DNA from: an uncultured Lachnospiraceae bacterium
GTDB lineage: Bacteria; Bacillota; Clostridia; Lachnospirales; Lachnospiraceae
NCBI GenBank assembly: GCA_900548905.1
Contig: URMK01000009.1
Location: 72,660-136,659, forward strand
Reading direction: 5' to 3'
DNA length: 64,000 nucleotides
Shown here: in pieces, positions 43,204-52,766 of the stretch
Numbering within the stretch: the stretch's first letter is position 1
How the letters are laid out: each line of letters begins with the position of its first letter
The notes under the pieces: model-generated
What the model was told of the DNA's origin: nothing
The model's database searches: none
What the model saw: the letters and a program-made list of their open reading frames with translations, nothing else
Position numbers and translations under genes: made by a program

Positions 43204-44364
43204 TCAGTCATACAGGTTGGGAGCGATTTTGGGATCGTCCATATTTTCAGCAGTATACCACTGGCAGCCTGTGTCAACATCGCTTACCGGTTCACCCTTG
43301 ATAGCTTTTACACAAAGCTCAACGGTCTTGTAACCAATCTGAAGAGGATCCTGGGTAACAGCGCCTGCCAGCTTTCCTTCTCTGACAGCTGTTTTGATAA
43401 GGACACCAGAGTCAAATGCCACGCCGATAATATCCTTGCCCAGCTTGCCGATATTGGCATCGCCATTAATGAGGCCTTCACCGGAGAACTGGTTGGAACC
43501 ATAAATGCAGATGGTATCCGGTTTGTTCAGCAGGTTCTGTGCGTCAACGGAGGACAGGTCGGCACTTACGGAAGCGGGAACTGCCACGTCGATAATAACG
43601 TCTGCGCCGTCAACCTTGTTTGCCCATTTGTCATGGCCTTCTACGGAAACGGTCTTGCCGTCTGCTTCCAGAAGGGTTTTCATCTTGTCAACGAAGCCGG
43701 AACCACGCTGTACGATGGATTCGGAGTTGGCTTCCTGATTCATAACGCCGATTCTTACGGTACCTGTTGCAGAGGCTACTTTATCCTTAATCAGCTTGTA
43801 GGTCTCATCCGCAGCCAGTTCGCCTGCCGCATAGTTATCGGTTGCCGCGTTGGCAGCGATAGCTCCGTCGGGTGCACCGGGTACACCGGAGTCAAAACCG
43901 ATAATCGGAATGCCTGCCTTCTGGATTTCCTTAATGGTATCCAGACATGCTTCGGTATCCAGAGCCGCCAGGCCGATGGCAGGGGGATTGTTGTTGAATG
44001 CATTGTTCAGCATCTGTACCTGCTGTGCAATATCGGATTCGGTATCCGGTCCCTGGAAATCAATTTCCACGCCATATTCAGCTGCCGCTTCATTGGCCCC
44101 CTGCAGAACCGCCTGCCAGAACTGGTGCTGGAAGCCCTTGGATACCAGGTAAATCTTTCCTGTTATTTCTGCGGAAGCCTCCGCCGTATCAGCGGATGTA
44201 TCCGCCGCTGCCTCTGTGGATGCGGCAGGCGTCTCTTCCTTAGTCTCTGCCGGAGCCGGCGCGGACTCTGCCGGAGCCGATGTGCCGGCGCTGTTTCCGC
44301 AGCCTGCAAGCATGCTTGCGACCATGGCTGCTCCTAATGCGATGCTGAGTAATTTCTTTTTCAT
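43204..44364 (-). CDS. sugar ABC transporter substrate-binding lipoprotein (RbsB-like)
   Basis: 386 residues. Signal peptide with lipobox LAGC near residue 22, an Ala/Glu/Thr-rich linker to about 70, then a type I periplasmic-binding-protein fold starting KIYLVSKGFQHQFWQAVLQG. Delivers a pentose, hexose or derivative to the RbsC/RbsA pair encoded upstream. Start with AAGGAGG. Third gene of the importer operon; ligand unknown. Confidence 0.92.
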   Translation of the reverse strand: MKKKLLSIALGAAMVASMLAGCGNSAGTSAPAESAPAPAETKEETPAASTEAAADTSADTAEASAEITGKIYLVSKGFQHQFWQAVLQGANEAAAEYGVEIDFQGPDTESDIAQQVQMLNNAFNNNPPAIGLAALDTEACLDTIKEIQKAGIPIIGFDSGVPGAPDGAIAANAATDNYAAGELAADETYKLIKDKVASATGTVRIGVMNQEANSESIVQRGSGFVDKMKTLLEADGKTVSVEGHDKWANKVDGADVIIDVAVPASVSADLSSVDAQNLLNKPDTICIYGSNQFSGEGLINGDANIGKLGKDIIGVAFDSGVLIKTAVREGKLAGAVTQDPLQIGYKTVELCVKAIKGEPVSDVDTGCQWYTAENMDDPKIAPNLYD

Positions 44365-44484
44365 GCAAAAACCCTCCTTAAAATTTAGTGAAACCCCCGG
44401 TTTACCTTACTGCCGGTTTTGTAATAGCAAGCCCTCATCCCCTGTTTTTTTATTTGGCATGACGGGCATTACAAACGGAAACTG

Positions 44485-45504
44485 TCAGGCTTTTTTCTTT
44501 TTCTGCCTGTTCATGACATCCATAAATACCGCGAATACGAGTACAACACCTGTAACCGCCTGCTGCCAGTTGCTCTGCAGCCCCACAAAGGGAAGGCCTG
44601 TTTTCAGTACGGACATGATAAACACACCAATCAGGGTGCCCGAAATCGTTCCGTAGCCGCCGCTCATGGAGGTACCGCCGATAACTACGCCGGCGATGGC
44701 ATCCAGTTCAAATCCGCCCCCGCCCCCGGGCAGGATGGTGGAATAGATGGAGGCATAGGCCAGACCGGCCAGACCGGCCAGCGTACCGCTGATAACATAA
44801 GCCAGCGTCCTCCACTTGGCAATATTAACGCCGGAGAGCCTTGTCGCCTCGCTGTTGCTGCCGAGTGCCACGATATAACGCCCCGGCCGGGTCTTATTCA
44901 ACAGGATGGAGGCAATGACAGCCACGATGATCAAGAGGATAAACCCTGTAGGTATCAGCACTCCGTTCTTGTTGATTTTGAAAATATTGCGGAACCACCC
45001 CTCCGCCTGACTGGACTGCGGCCAGGTAACGCTCTGCGCCTTGGTAAAAATGGAACCCAGGCCCTTGGAAAGCATCATGGAGCCCAGAGTGGCGATGAAC
45101 GGCGGCAGATGCATATAGGATACCATCAGGCCGTTCAGCAGGCCGAACAGGCTGCCGATAAGGATACACACCAGGAGGCCCAAGGCAACGGGCAGGTGGT
45201 ATTTGGTAATCAGCTGTCCGGAAATCAGCGCGGAACAGGTGAGTACGGTACCGATGGAAAGGTCGATACCATCGGAAGTGATAGCAAAAGTGACGCCGAT
45301 TGCCATCAGCCCTATGTAATAGGACGCATCAAAAATATTCACGAGCGTGGCATAAGACCGGAATGCCGGATTGATAAATCCGAACACCAGGTAAATGATA
45401 ATGAGGGCCAGCAGGGCGATGAGCCTCTGCGTCCCCACGGACTTTGCAAATTTAGCAAGAGGGTTTTTCCGAAAGGCCCCCTCCGTATTCGTTGTTTTCG
45501 CCAT
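44485..45504 (-). CDS. sugar ABC transporter permease (RbsC-like)
   Basis: 339-residue membrane subunit of a CUT2 importer with about eight to ten hydrophobic segments; the motif DGIDLSIGTVLTCSALISGQ and the glycine-rich GGTSMSGGYGTISGTLIG are family hallmarks. It lies 15 bases after the ATPase gene, with GGGGGAGG before the ATG. Confidence 0.94.
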   Translation of the reverse strand: MAKTTNTEGAFRKNPLAKFAKSVGTQRLIALLALIIIYLVFGFINPAFRSYATLVNIFDASYYIGLMAIGVTFAITSDGIDLSIGTVLTCSALISGQLITKYHLPVALGLLVCILIGSLFGLLNGLMVSYMHLPPFIATLGSMMLSKGLGSIFTKAQSVTWPQSSQAEGWFRNIFKINKNGVLIPTGFILLIIVAVIASILLNKTRPGRYIVALGSNSEATRLSGVNIAKWRTLAYVISGTLAGLAGLAYASIYSTILPGGGGGFELDAIAGVVIGGTSMSGGYGTISGTLIGVFIMSVLKTGLPFVGLQSNWQQAVTGVVLVFAVFMDVMNRQKKKKA

Positions 45505-45519
45505 TTGTTTCCTCCCCCT

Positions 45520-47028
45520 TTACATACCGACCGTAGCAGCCTGCATAATCGCTTCCTGTGACGCTTCTTCAATAGGAATTTCCGCCGTCTTTCTTCCCTC
45601 GCACATCACCATGACCCTGTCGCTCATGCGCAGGATTTCCGGCAGTTCGGAAGAAATCATAATGATGGATTTTCCGGAAGCGGCCAGTTCGCTCATCAAA
45701 TGATAGATTTCACTTTTAGCCCCTACGTCGATTCCTCTGGTGGGCTCATCAAAAATGAGGATATCACAGTCTCGCACCAGCCATTTGGCGATTACCACCT
45801 TCTGCTGGTTGCCCCCGGACAGGCTGAGTGTGGGTGTATTCACCGTAGGTGTCTTGGTATTCAGCCGATCCACATAATCCTGGGCCGTTGTTTCTTCGTT
45901 CTTTCTGTTGATGAAGATACCCTTTACAAATTTTTCAAGGGACGCCATGGTGGTATTTTCCGCTATGGTTTTATCCAGAACCACGCCGTAGCGTTTCCTG
46001 TCCTCGGACAGATATCCGATACCGGCCTTCACCGCATCCTGCGGGCTGTGTATCTCCACCTTTTTGCCGTTAATATAAATATCTCCGCTTTCCTTTTTAT
46101 CAGCTCCGAAAATGACTCTTGCCGTTTCCGTCCTTCCCGCCCCCATCAGGCCGGAAAAGCCGAGGATTTCACCTTTTTTCAGTTCAAAACTGATATCCTG
46201 TACCATCTTTCCCGCCTGCAGGTGCTCTACCTTCAGCACCACCGGCGCGTCTTTCGGCACACTGCTTTCCGTCTTGGGATCCTCATAAATGGTACGTCCT
46301 ACCATCATGTTAATAATGTCGTCCTTGGTACAGTCCTTACTGATTAAAGTCCCCACATATTCGCCGTCCCGCATAACGGTCACACGGTCCGTAATGATTT
46401 TAATCTCATCCATACGGTGGGAAATATAAATAATACCAATGTCCTTTGCCCGCAGATCCCTTATAATTTTAAACAGCTCGTTGATTTCGGAATCCGTCAG
46501 CGCCGCGGTAGGCTCATCGAACACCAGCACCTTCACGTCTCTGGATATGGCTTTGGCAATTTCACACATCTGCTGCTTTCCGACAGTCAGATCCCCCATA
46601 ACCTGGGATGGATCGATTTCGATATTCAGCTTTTCAAACAGCTTCCCGGCCTCCTCATTCATCTTTCCGTCATCTATGATTTTTCCCTTCATAAATTCAC
46701 GGCCGATAAATATGTTCTGGGCTACGGTCAGCTGCTGCATCATATTCAGTTCCTGATGCACAATGGCAATTCCCGCATCCTGGGCTTCCCTGGGATTGGT
46801 AAATGCCACTTCCCGGCCTTCATACATAATCCGGCCGCTGTCCTTGGCATAAATACCGGTCAGGATTTTCATCAGCGTAGATTTACCGGCGCCGTTTTCC
46901 CCCATCAGCGCATGGACCTCGCCCCGGCGGACTTCCAGGCTTACTTTTTTCAGAGCGTGGACTCCGGGAAAGGATTTATCGATATCCTTCATCGTCAGAA
47001 TTACTTCCCCCACTTTTTCACCTTCCAT
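45520..47028 (-). CDS. sugar ABC transporter ATP-binding protein (RbsA-like)
   Basis: 502 residues with two nucleotide-binding domains. The first has Walker A GENGAGKST and signature LTVGKQQMCEIAKA; the second has the degenerate Walker A GLMGAGRTE typical of the family and signature LSGGNQQKVVIAKW. The ATG at 47028 has its purine stretch too close; a GTG five codons in (47013) has AAGGTG at better spacing and may be the true start. First gene of the importer operon, with its own weak-35 promoter. Confidence 0.94.
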   Translation of the reverse strand: MEGEKVGEVILTMKDIDKSFPGVHALKKVSLEVRRGEVHALMGENGAGKSTLMKILTGIYAKDSGRIMYEGREVAFTNPREAQDAGIAIVHQELNMMQQLTVAQNIFIGREFMKGKIIDDGKMNEEAGKLFEKLNIEIDPSQVMGDLTVGKQQMCEIAKAISRDVKVLVFDEPTAALTDSEINELFKIIRDLRAKDIGIIYISHRMDEIKIITDRVTVMRDGEYVGTLISKDCTKDDIINMMVGRTIYEDPKTESSVPKDAPVVLKVEHLQAGKMVQDISFELKKGEILGFSGLMGAGRTETARVIFGADKKESGDIYINGKKVEIHSPQDAVKAGIGYLSEDRKRYGVVLDKTIAENTTMASLEKFVKGIFINRKNEETTAQDYVDRLNTKTPTVNTPTLSLSGGNQQKVVIAKWLVRDCDILIFDEPTRGIDVGAKSEIYHLMSELAASGKSIIMISSELPEILRMSDRVMVMCEGRKTAEIPIEEASQEAIMQAATVGM

Positions 47029-47070
47029 CCCTTCTCTTTTTCAAATTGTACTCCCTTGTCTGATGCCTTT

Positions 47071-47099
47071 ATTATAGTGACACCTTAAATAAAACTACA
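47071..47099 (-). promoter_or_regulatory. promoter of the RbsABC-like operon
   Basis: Perfect TATAAT with a 17-base spacer to a poor -35 (TGTAGT). This fits an activator-dependent promoter; the AraC-type response regulator encoded just upstream is the natural candidate. Confidence 0.55.
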
Positions 47100-47112
47100 T
47101 GTGTTTTTCTAT

Positions 47113-47158
47113 AAAAAAAGGGTAAAAATTTACTGTTTTGTAAATTTTTACCCTTTTT
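47113..47158. terminator. terminator between sensor operon and importer operon
   Basis: A 19-bp perfect stem (starting AAAAAGGGTAAAAATTTAC) with a six-base loop and T-runs on both sides, 59 bases after the binding-protein stop. Confidence 0.9.
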
Positions 47159-47216
47159 GTCCCGCAAATACCACAAAAAAATAGATTTTCTTTGTTGATT
47201 CTTGTCGTGCCCGCCT

Positions 47217-48239
47217 TTATTCCCCTTTAAAGGGAAACAGCATTTCCTGGTTTTCGTCCAGATACATATTTTCTCTTGTAATCAGGACGGAGCCGGAATC
47301 GATTTGTTCCGGGACCGTTTCCCCGTGCAGGGCCTTTACGGCGGTTTCCACACCCAGATAGCCCATTTTGAACGGATTCTGGATCACCATGCCGCGGAAA
47401 ATCCCGCCTTCCAGCATTTTTATCTCTTCCAGGGAGCTGTCAAATCCCACAAAGCTGATTTTCCCCGCCAACCCCTTATCCACGATAGCCCGTGCCGCGC
47501 CGACGGCGGAATATTCGTTCAGCCCCACCACCACATCCACATCCGGATGCGAGGCGAGGATCCCCAGCATCAGCTCATAAGCCTTATCATAGTTAGAGTC
47601 ACAGAAAACCACGTCCACTATTTTTTCCGTATCACTGCCCAGCCCCTCCCGCAGGCCCTGCTCCCGTTCCATGGCTGTGGAGGAATTTTTCACATGGGCG
47701 ACCACCGCTATCCGGGAATCCGGCTTCAGGATCTCCTTGACAAACGCTCCCTGCAGCCTTCCGGCTTTAATGTTGTCCGTGGATATCATACATTCCGCCA
47801 CCTCCGTGTCGATTTCGGAATCCAGAAGAAAAAGGCGGATTCCGCTGTCCACGATTTTTTGTGCCATAGGCGTTGTTTCCGTGAAGCTGGAGGGTGTGAG
47901 GACAATGGCATCCGGCTTCTCCCGGATGGCCTGTTCGATCAGTTCATTCTGTCTTTTATAATCATCCTCCGTTTCCGGCGCGCATACGGAAAACTTCACA
48001 CCGTATTCCTCCGCCGCCATACGGGCCCCGTCGATCAGCTGGGTCCAGAAATCACTGTCATCAATCGTCTTGGATATAAAGATGATGGACAGCGGCTCCC
48101 TGACCGTCTCCTCCCTCCCAAAGGCATAGAAAAGCAGGAATGCGGCGGCGGCCAGAAGCAGCGCGGCAGACAGGAGCCTCTTTTTACCGGACATAAGGAT
48201 GGTCCGTAATGCACGGCATCCTTTATTTTTCTTCCACAT
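47217..48239 (-). CDS. membrane-tethered sugar-binding protein of the sensor operon
   Basis: 340 residues from the ATG at 48239, which has AGGAGG nine bases upstream. An N-terminal membrane segment (about 21-41) without a lipobox is followed by a type I binding-protein fold (SIIFISKTIDDSDFWTQLID). It overlaps the histidine-kinase gene by 17 bases, so it is translationally coupled to the sensor rather than to the importer. Likely presents sugar to the kinase's outer domain (inference from gene order; known for similar clostridial and spirochaete-like trios). Confidence 0.85.
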   Translation of the reverse strand: MWKKNKGCRALRTILMSGKKRLLSAALLLAAAAFLLFYAFGREETVREPLSIIFISKTIDDSDFWTQLIDGARMAAEEYGVKFSVCAPETEDDYKRQNELIEQAIREKPDAIVLTPSSFTETTPMAQKIVDSGIRLFLLDSEIDTEVAECMISTDNIKAGRLQGAFVKEILKPDSRIAVVAHVKNSSTAMEREQGLREGLGSDTEKIVDVVFCDSNYDKAYELMLGILASHPDVDVVVGLNEYSAVGAARAIVDKGLAGKISFVGFDSSLEEIKMLEGGIFRGMVIQNPFKMGYLGVETAVKALHGETVPEQIDSGSVLITRENMYLDENQEMLFPFKGE

Positions 48240-50031
48240 CCTTATGCACCTCCTCTCCTGCAAACGGGATTTTTATCGTAGCGGCTGTCCCCTCGCCGGG
48301 AATGCTTTTATAAGAAATCCCATATTCCTTTCCATAATAAAGCTGCAGGCGCATCTGCACATTACCGATGCCGATACCTGATTTTGCTTTCTGTTCGGTT
48401 CCGGTTTTGGGTTCAAAAATCCGTTCCAGCACCTCCTGCTCCATCCCTTTCCCGTTATCGTATACGGTAAGATAAATGCAGCCGCTGCGGTGTACGCCGG
48501 TCATCTTGATAAGCCCCTTTCCTTCCTTGTACTTGATTCCGTGGTATATGGCATTTTCCACCACAGGCTGAAGCACCAGCTTAATGATCCGCTGATCCAG
48601 GATCTCCTTTTCCACATCGATTTGAAATTCCAATTTATCCTGATAACGCATTTTCTGTATGGTCAGATAGCTGCCGGCGTAGTCCACCTCCCTTTTGATG
48701 GAAACCAGCTCGTCCTCATTGCTGATGCTCTGGCGCAGGAGCCTTGCCAGGGAGGAGGTCATGAGCACTACCTCTTTCGTCTTTCCCCCTTCCGCCATCC
48801 ATATGATGGAATCCAGGGTATTGTACAGAAAGTGGGGATTGATCTGGGACTGCAGGGCCTTCAGCTCGCTGAGACGTTTCTGCTCCTGCTCATAGGTATT
48901 CTGCTCCATCAGCTGCCGGATGCGGATAATCATGATATTGAAGGATTTCCCAAGGCTTGCGATTTCATTATTTCCCTCTTCTTTTACCCGGATCCCTTCA
49001 AAATTACCTTTCTCCACTTCTTTCATGGAATCCTTAAGGCGCTCCAGAGGACGGGTGATGGCGGAGGAAAAGATCACACACAGCAGCACCGTCACCACCA
49101 GAAAAGCCGCCGTAATGATAACATACAGCCGCTGTGCCTCCGAACGCCCCCGCATCAGCTCCGCCATATCGGTAACGCCCACCACGCTCCAGCCGGTTTT
49201 TTCCGACACGGAAATGGTATACAGCCTGCTGTCTTTTTCACCGCCGGTGAGAAAATAACTGTCTTCACATTCCAGGACCTCATCGATCAGCTCCGTTTTC
49301 AGAGAGCTGTAAAGGAGCTTCTGTTTGGGGTGATAGATTATTTTCCCGTTCTGATCGATAATATAGATATAGTCCGATCCGATATTATTCCGTTCACACA
49401 GATCCTTCAGCGCCTTATAATTGAGATCAATAAAAAAAACACCCATCACATCCCCGGTATCCGGATTTTCTATCCCTCTGCTCATGGTGATCACCCATTT
49501 ATAATTATCCCGGATGACGTTCTGCACATGGGAAGAGGTCAGACAGGTACTTCCCTCCTGTTCCACCTCCCGGTACCAGTCCACCGTATCCAGGGGAATA
49601 TTATCGTTAAGCACGTCATTTCCGTCATTGATGATGCTTTTTCCATCCCCCGATACCACGGCAATATTGGAAATATCCGTTCTGGTCTCCAGAACGGTGG
49701 AAAACTGGGTGACAATACGCCGGTACAGATTGGGTTCTCCCGAATCCTTCCCCTGCATCAGATAAGTCTGTACATCGCTGCTGTGCGCCACCAGGGAGGA
49801 TATGTTTTCCATGTAATCGATATAGGAATCAATGTCCCTGTTTACCTGTCCGATCAGCCGGGTGGTATAATCAATGGAATTATTCAGGATCGTCCGTTCC
49901 GTATAATTCAGGGATATAATGTAAAAGAAAGTGAGCGTCGCCACAATTAAAATGGAAAACACCACCAGCATGGTGGTACGGATACTGGAAAACGGCAGAA
50001 TTCCCATCCTTCCCTGCTTTTCTTCCTTCAT
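48223..50031 (-). CDS. YesM-type sensor histidine kinase
   Basis: 602 residues. Membrane segment at about 18-42, an outer Cache-like sensor region to about 300, a second membrane segment, a HAMP domain (ITRPLERLKDSMKEVEKGNF) and a His_kinase domain with the phospho-acceptor His in LQSQINPHFLYNTLDSI, then HATPase boxes QPVVENAIYHG and DNGKGME. Lies three bases after the response-regulator gene and overlaps the binding-protein gene. Together they sense an extracellular sugar and probably activate the RbsABC-like operon. Confidence 0.93.
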   Translation of the reverse strand: MKEEKQGRMGILPFSSIRTTMLVVFSILIVATLTFFYIISLNYTERTILNNSIDYTTRLIGQVNRDIDSYIDYMENISSLVAHSSDVQTYLMQGKDSGEPNLYRRIVTQFSTVLETRTDISNIAVVSGDGKSIINDGNDVLNDNIPLDTVDWYREVEQEGSTCLTSSHVQNVIRDNYKWVITMSRGIENPDTGDVMGVFFIDLNYKALKDLCERNNIGSDYIYIIDQNGKIIYHPKQKLLYSSLKTELIDEVLECEDSYFLTGGEKDSRLYTISVSEKTGWSVVGVTDMAELMRGRSEAQRLYVIITAAFLVVTVLLCVIFSSAITRPLERLKDSMKEVEKGNFEGIRVKEEGNNEIASLGKSFNIMIIRIRQLMEQNTYEQEQKRLSELKALQSQINPHFLYNTLDSIIWMAEGGKTKEVVLMTSSLARLLRQSISNEDELVSIKREVDYAGSYLTIQKMRYQDKLEFQIDVEKEILDQRIIKLVLQPVVENAIYHGIKYKEGKGLIKMTGVHRSGCIYLTVYDNGKGMEQEVLERIFEPKTGTEQKAKSGIGIGNVQMRLQLYYGKEYGISYKSIPGEGTAATIKIPFAGEEVHKDVEEK

Positions 50032-50034
50032 GGC

Positions 50035-51648
50035 TTATTTCCTCTTTTCCCTGGCATATTCCGTGGGGGATTTCCCCGTGGCCTTTTTAAAGGCGGCACT
50101 GAAATAATGGGGATCGGAAAATCCCACCTTCTCCGCGATTTCATAATTTTTCATGGAAGTGTTCTCCAAAAGTTCTCTCGCCTTCTGCATCCGTATTCCG
50201 GTGAGCACCTCCATGAAGGTTTCTCCCGTAATGTTCTTAAAAATGGTGCTGAACCGGCTGGTGCTGATATTCAGGTAGGAACATACCGCATTCAGCCCCA
50301 GTTCGTTCTCCCCGTAATGCTTTTCTATGTAATCCATAGCCAGAAGCGCATACTTCTTTCCGCCCTCATTTTTTCCCATGTCCAGCATTTCCGCCGCTTT
50401 CAGGAAATATCCCTCCATCAGGCCAAGAGCCTGCTCCAGGCCGGAAGCTTCCATAATTTTACCAAGCGTCCGTTCCTTCTCCCACAGGATATCCTGCTCC
50501 TCCAGATGGAAGGAACGAAGTAGCTCCACCACCTCATCCAACTGCTGCTGCAGATAGAGATTGACCCGCTCCCGGTTCCAGGCGGCTCTTCGGATCCCTT
50601 CCTTCCTTGTATCCATGTATTGTTTAATCCCGTCACGGTCTCCCCGCTTCAGGGCATCCAGGATTCCTTCCTCCATCCGTTCCGTCTCCGGCCGGTCCGG
50701 CCCGCCTTTGATCTCCTCCAGGACAAGCACGGATTCCTCCCCGTAAATATAACGGTACTGCAGCGCGGTCAGCGCCTCTTCATAGGAATGGAACAGCTCT
50801 CCCCGTTCCTTTACCAGGCCGCCGATTCCTATGGTTGTTTTCATGTTCAGGATCTCCAGGAGACGGTGGTTGATTTCACCGGCAATTGCCCAAAGCTGCT
50901 GCCCCAGCTCCGCCGGCCGGTTGGTTTCAAGGAGCAGCACGGTACGGTAATCCTTTCCCTGAAGGACTTCCCCCGCATGCCGTTTTTCCACGATTTCCTG
51001 GGATACGTTATATACCACAAAAGCGATGAGGGAGCGTTCCTGCTTCTGCTTATCCTCCAGGCTGTTGGCATCCCTGTAGTCGTCAATCTCCACCACCGCA
51101 ACCCGGTAGGCGCTTCCCCACAACGTAATACCCACTTCCTCCAGCTCCCTGTCATTTTCTTCTCTTGTTTTGTCCCCCATGATCAGGCTCATGAGCACAT
51201 TGGAGCGGACCAGAAGATGGTTCCGGTGATACGTGGTGCTCATCTTTCCGATCCGTTCTTCTTTTTTTCTCTGTTCGTTGATTTTCTCCCCGACCTGTAC
51301 CAGTACCTCCGAAAGCTCGGAGGCCGTCACCGGCTTAAGCAGGTATTCGGAAACCTGATACTTCAGCGCCTGCTTTGCATAATCGAATTCATCATAGCCG
51401 CTGAAAATAATGATCCGGATATGAGGATATTCATGGTATAGAAATTCACTCAGCTGCAGGCCGTCCATATAAGGCATGCAGATATCCGTCAGCACCACAT
51501 CCACCTCATGCTCTTTCACATACGCCTGCGCTTCCCTTCCGTCCGCACATGCCGCCACCAGCTCATATCCCAGCTTTTCCCAGGGAATATTCGCACGGAT
51601 CCCCTCCCGTGTCAGGATTTCATCGTCCACCACAATTGCTTTTATCAT
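50035..51648 (-). CDS. YesN-type response regulator with AraC domain
   Basis: 537 residues from the ATG at 51648. Receiver domain at 1-120 with acidic pocket VVDDE, phospho-acceptor Asp in VLTDICMPYMDG and Lys in LLKPV; a long middle region; C-terminal AraC double helix-turn-helix (LNAVCSYLNISTSRFSTIFK, then NYEIAEKVGFSDPHYFSAAF). First gene of the sensor operon. A GGGGA stretch precedes the start at modest quality. Confidence 0.93.
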   Translation of the reverse strand: MIKAIVVDDEILTREGIRANIPWEKLGYELVAACADGREAQAYVKEHEVDVVLTDICMPYMDGLQLSEFLYHEYPHIRIIIFSGYDEFDYAKQALKYQVSEYLLKPVTASELSEVLVQVGEKINEQRKKEERIGKMSTTYHRNHLLVRSNVLMSLIMGDKTREENDRELEEVGITLWGSAYRVAVVEIDDYRDANSLEDKQKQERSLIAFVVYNVSQEIVEKRHAGEVLQGKDYRTVLLLETNRPAELGQQLWAIAGEINHRLLEILNMKTTIGIGGLVKERGELFHSYEEALTALQYRYIYGEESVLVLEEIKGGPDRPETERMEEGILDALKRGDRDGIKQYMDTRKEGIRRAAWNRERVNLYLQQQLDEVVELLRSFHLEEQDILWEKERTLGKIMEASGLEQALGLMEGYFLKAAEMLDMGKNEGGKKYALLAMDYIEKHYGENELGLNAVCSYLNISTSRFSTIFKNITGETFMEVLTGIRMQKARELLENTSMKNYEIAEKVGFSDPHYFSAAFKKATGKSPTEYAREKRK

Positions 51649-51728
51649 ATTTTTCCCCAATCCGTAAAATAAAGAAATATCCATCCCCTTTGCCCGCTCC
51701 TGACGGACAATTACTGCTGTTTTTCTTT

Positions 51729-51757
51729 ATGATACAGAAAAAACGGAAATTTGTAAA
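51729..51757 (-). promoter_or_regulatory. promoter of the two-component operon
   Basis: Minus strand TTTACA, 17-base spacer, TATCAT, 80 bases upstream of the response-regulator start. Confidence 0.6.
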
Positions 51758-51796
51758 GGCTATTTCCATGTATGGATGCAGAGTAAAAACCTGAGG

Positions 51797-52261
51797 TTAC
51801 CGATCACGCCCCCCTATGCCGCTGTCCTGTGGCCGTTCCTTCCTTACCTGAAAACGCTTCAGTTCTTCATTTAAGCTTTTTGCTTTCCTGCGGGCGACAA
51901 ACCACAGTACCCCTTCTGCCGCAATACTGATGAGCAATATCATAACCATAAAAGGCAGCAGTACTTCCCAATCCGTTCTGCCGGCCAAAAAAACAATACC
52001 TACCATAATCCCTTCCAGCAACAGCAGCTGCAGCAGCTTTCGCAGCAGCATCTGCTTTACCGAAAGTTCTCTCCTGCTGTAGGTTACCGCCGAAGGCAGG
52101 ATTCCCAGGAACCCGTACATAACGGGAAACAAAAATGCCTTATAGCCAAACCGTATTTCCGGTTCGTAACGCATCCCCAGAAATGCCATGGCAAGATTGA
52201 CACAGGTTACCACCACAAAAAAACTGATTACCAGCCGTTCCATGAACTCCCTTTTACTCAT
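51797..52261 (-). CDS. DUF3021 membrane protein
   Basis: 154 residues with four predicted membrane segments (about 9-30, 40-60, 72-92, 101-124) and a charged cytoplasmic tail. DUF3021 proteins are almost always encoded beside a LytTR regulator, as here (eight-base overlap), and are thought to control it or be its target. Direct repression is not shown. Confidence 0.85.
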   Translation of the reverse strand: MSKREFMERLVISFFVVVTCVNLAMAFLGMRYEPEIRFGYKAFLFPVMYGFLGILPSAVTYSRRELSVKQMLLRKLLQLLLLEGIMVGIVFLAGRTDWEVLLPFMVMILLISIAAEGVLWFVARRKAKSLNEELKRFQVRKERPQDSGIGGRDR

Positions 52262-52712
52262 CTTTGCCCCTTTCCCCGCCTCGTAAAATATCCCGCAGGC
52301 TGTTTACATATTTTCTGGAAATGATAATATCCTCCCCGTTGTGCAGCCTGGCAGACAGACGTCCGTTCAGGGCGGGACGCAGGGAATCAATCCGCATCAG
52401 ATTGACCACCACTGTCCGGGAACACCGGAAAAACTGCTTGCTTCCGTAAGCCTCTTCAAATGCATACAGCTTCATTTTCACCTCATACACCTTATCTTTG
52501 GTATAGACGTAGAGCCGGTTATCCACAGCCTCCGCATAATATATATCCGCCAGCGGGATCCGGTACAGTTTCCCCGCTTCATACCCTTCCAGGTTTTCCT
52601 GTCTGGAGAGAATAAAATGCCGGATGTCCCGAACCGTTTCCGTAACTGTGTGACAGCGTATCAGCACCTGTTCTTCCTGCTGTCTGTCAATTTGTTCTAC
52701 CGTTACCTTCAT
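52254..52712 (-). CDS. LytTR-domain DNA-binding protein
   Basis: 152 residues: a short N-terminal region and a C-terminal LytTR domain (about 55-150; IPLADIYYAEAVDNRLYVYT, then FFRCSRTVVVNL). No receiver domain, so it is not a classical response regulator. The start at 52712 is chosen for AGGCGG upstream. Forms an overlapping pair with the DUF3021 gene. Confidence 0.88.
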   Translation of the reverse strand: MKVTVEQIDRQQEEQVLIRCHTVTETVRDIRHFILSRQENLEGYEAGKLYRIPLADIYYAEAVDNRLYVYTKDKVYEVKMKLYAFEEAYGSKQFFRCSRTVVVNLMRIDSLRPALNGRLSARLHNGEDIIISRKYVNSLRDILRGGERGKDE

Positions 52713-52766
52713 ATACTTCCGCCTGCTCCTTCCCGGGACTTCTTCCGGCATATTCCGGAAAGTCAG

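Noticed and set aside
48490..49950. 486-codon plus-strand open frame opposite the histidine kinase
   Set aside because: Antisense shadow; the minus-strand frame has full kinase motifs.
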